Of a stretch of DNA of 64,000 bases, positions 63,353-64,000 are shown piece by piece. Source of the DNA: Crossaster papposus (Eukaryota > Echinodermata > Asteroidea > Velatida > Solasteridae); contig JBAIAA010000238.1 in NCBI GenBank assembly GCA_037893245.1, positions 1,674,001-1,738,000 of the forward strand. Direction: 5' to 3'. The stretch's first letter is position 1. The number at the start of each line of letters is the position of its first letter. The position numbers were made by a program, and so were the translations under genes. A model generated the notes under the pieces. It was not told the DNA's origin. It ran no database searches and was given only the letters and a program-made list of their open reading frames with translations.

Positions 63353-64000
63353 TGACAGCAGGAGTCATCGTTCATTCTTCTCAATGTCGGAGTGAATACA
63401 TATGTTATTTGATCAAGCAAAACCAGTCTGAAGTAGGCCCTTGTAATTTTTAGGATTTTTACATATTCTTTTGTAGCGTACTTCAGGCTCCATTTCAGTG
63501 AAAACCCCATGTGAATACGACCTTTGGTTAAATAATTACAACCATTTGAACACTATCACGTTAAAAATAAAGAAACTGAGAAAATCATGTTTTTGCATCA
63601 CTTCCCTTCTGAACTTGGTTAAAAGAGTATTTTCATGTAAAAGAAAAATATTTTCCCGTTCTGTTTTTGTAAAAAAGTCAATTTTGATTTGTCCACCCCT
63701 ACGAACATATTTTGGCCCGATCTCAAAACAAGAATTGCCGAGTTCCGACTGATTTTGCTTGATCGCATCACATGTATGTTCACATTCTTCTTGCACCAGT
63801 ACATAAACTGTTGTTCTCTCAAACTGTCCTAACATTTGTATGATCAATACTTGATTTGTGTCAAGGGGGCACACCAAATAAAGTTTATTGAGAAAAAAGG
63901 TTGTCATCAACACAGACGATGTGTATATTTGACCTGTCGCCACAAAATGAGTTTAGAATTTAGATATTTATATATATCTGGATTCTGAAAAACAAGAGCT
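63353..64000 (+). other. YARS2 3' UTR and downstream
   Basis: Non-coding, with candidate polyadenylation signals at 63,566 and 63,877. A new GTGACCTGTCxCCACAAAATG-type MITE tip begins near 63,930 and runs off the window. Confidence 0.5.
63877..63882 (+). terminator. AATAAA polyadenylation signal, YARS2
   Basis: AATAAAGTTTATTG about 525 bases after the stop. An earlier AATAAA at 63,566 is an alternative. Confidence 0.45.

Overview
The window looks like a stretch of a marine invertebrate deuterostome genome, most probably an echinoderm. The reasons are the small phase-matched exons in long introns, the AT-rich background, and a dense load of short inverted-repeat transposons (MITEs), tRNA-derived SINE pieces and a CR1/L2-type LINE tail. 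The species call is inference; nothing here proves it. There is no prokaryotic signal.

Four protein-coding units can be read exon by exon. (1) 11.0-24.8 kb, + strand: the 3' part of an ADAP (ArfGAP with dual PH domains, centaurin-alpha) gene. The second PH domain is encoded by two complete tandem terminal cassettes, each with its own stop codon and 3' UTR; the ArfGAP zinc-finger exons are not seen and should lie upstream. (2) 27,753-39,634: an 11.9-kb transposon with 694-bp terminal inverted repeats. It holds the first exon of a PIF/Harbinger (HARBI1-like) transposase and a multi-exon gene ending in a BEN-like domain, whose last two exons are present three times in tandem. (3) 40,350-48,070, - strand: a complete seven-exon NAT9 N-acetyltransferase gene (200 aa). 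(4) 49,408-63,352, + strand: a complete twelve-exon mitochondrial tyrosyl-tRNA synthetase gene, YARS2 (466 aa). NAT9 and YARS2 are head to head, 1.3 kb apart.

The first 11 kb and most introns are repeats. One family is present in about ten near-complete copies with TTAA at both ends and piggyBac-like termini (CCAGTT..AACTGG). Two copies can be compared with an unfilled version of the same site inside this window. Other families are nested in each other, and two minisatellites (11 bp x 36 perfect copies; 22 bp x about 22) produce long but meaningless open frames.

The most unusual object is the Harbinger-type element: a BEN-like gene carried as transposon cargo, built on a natural (EAAAK)n helix tract, with only the last of three terminal modules in frame, beside an 11-bp array whose unit also occurs inside the terminal repeat.
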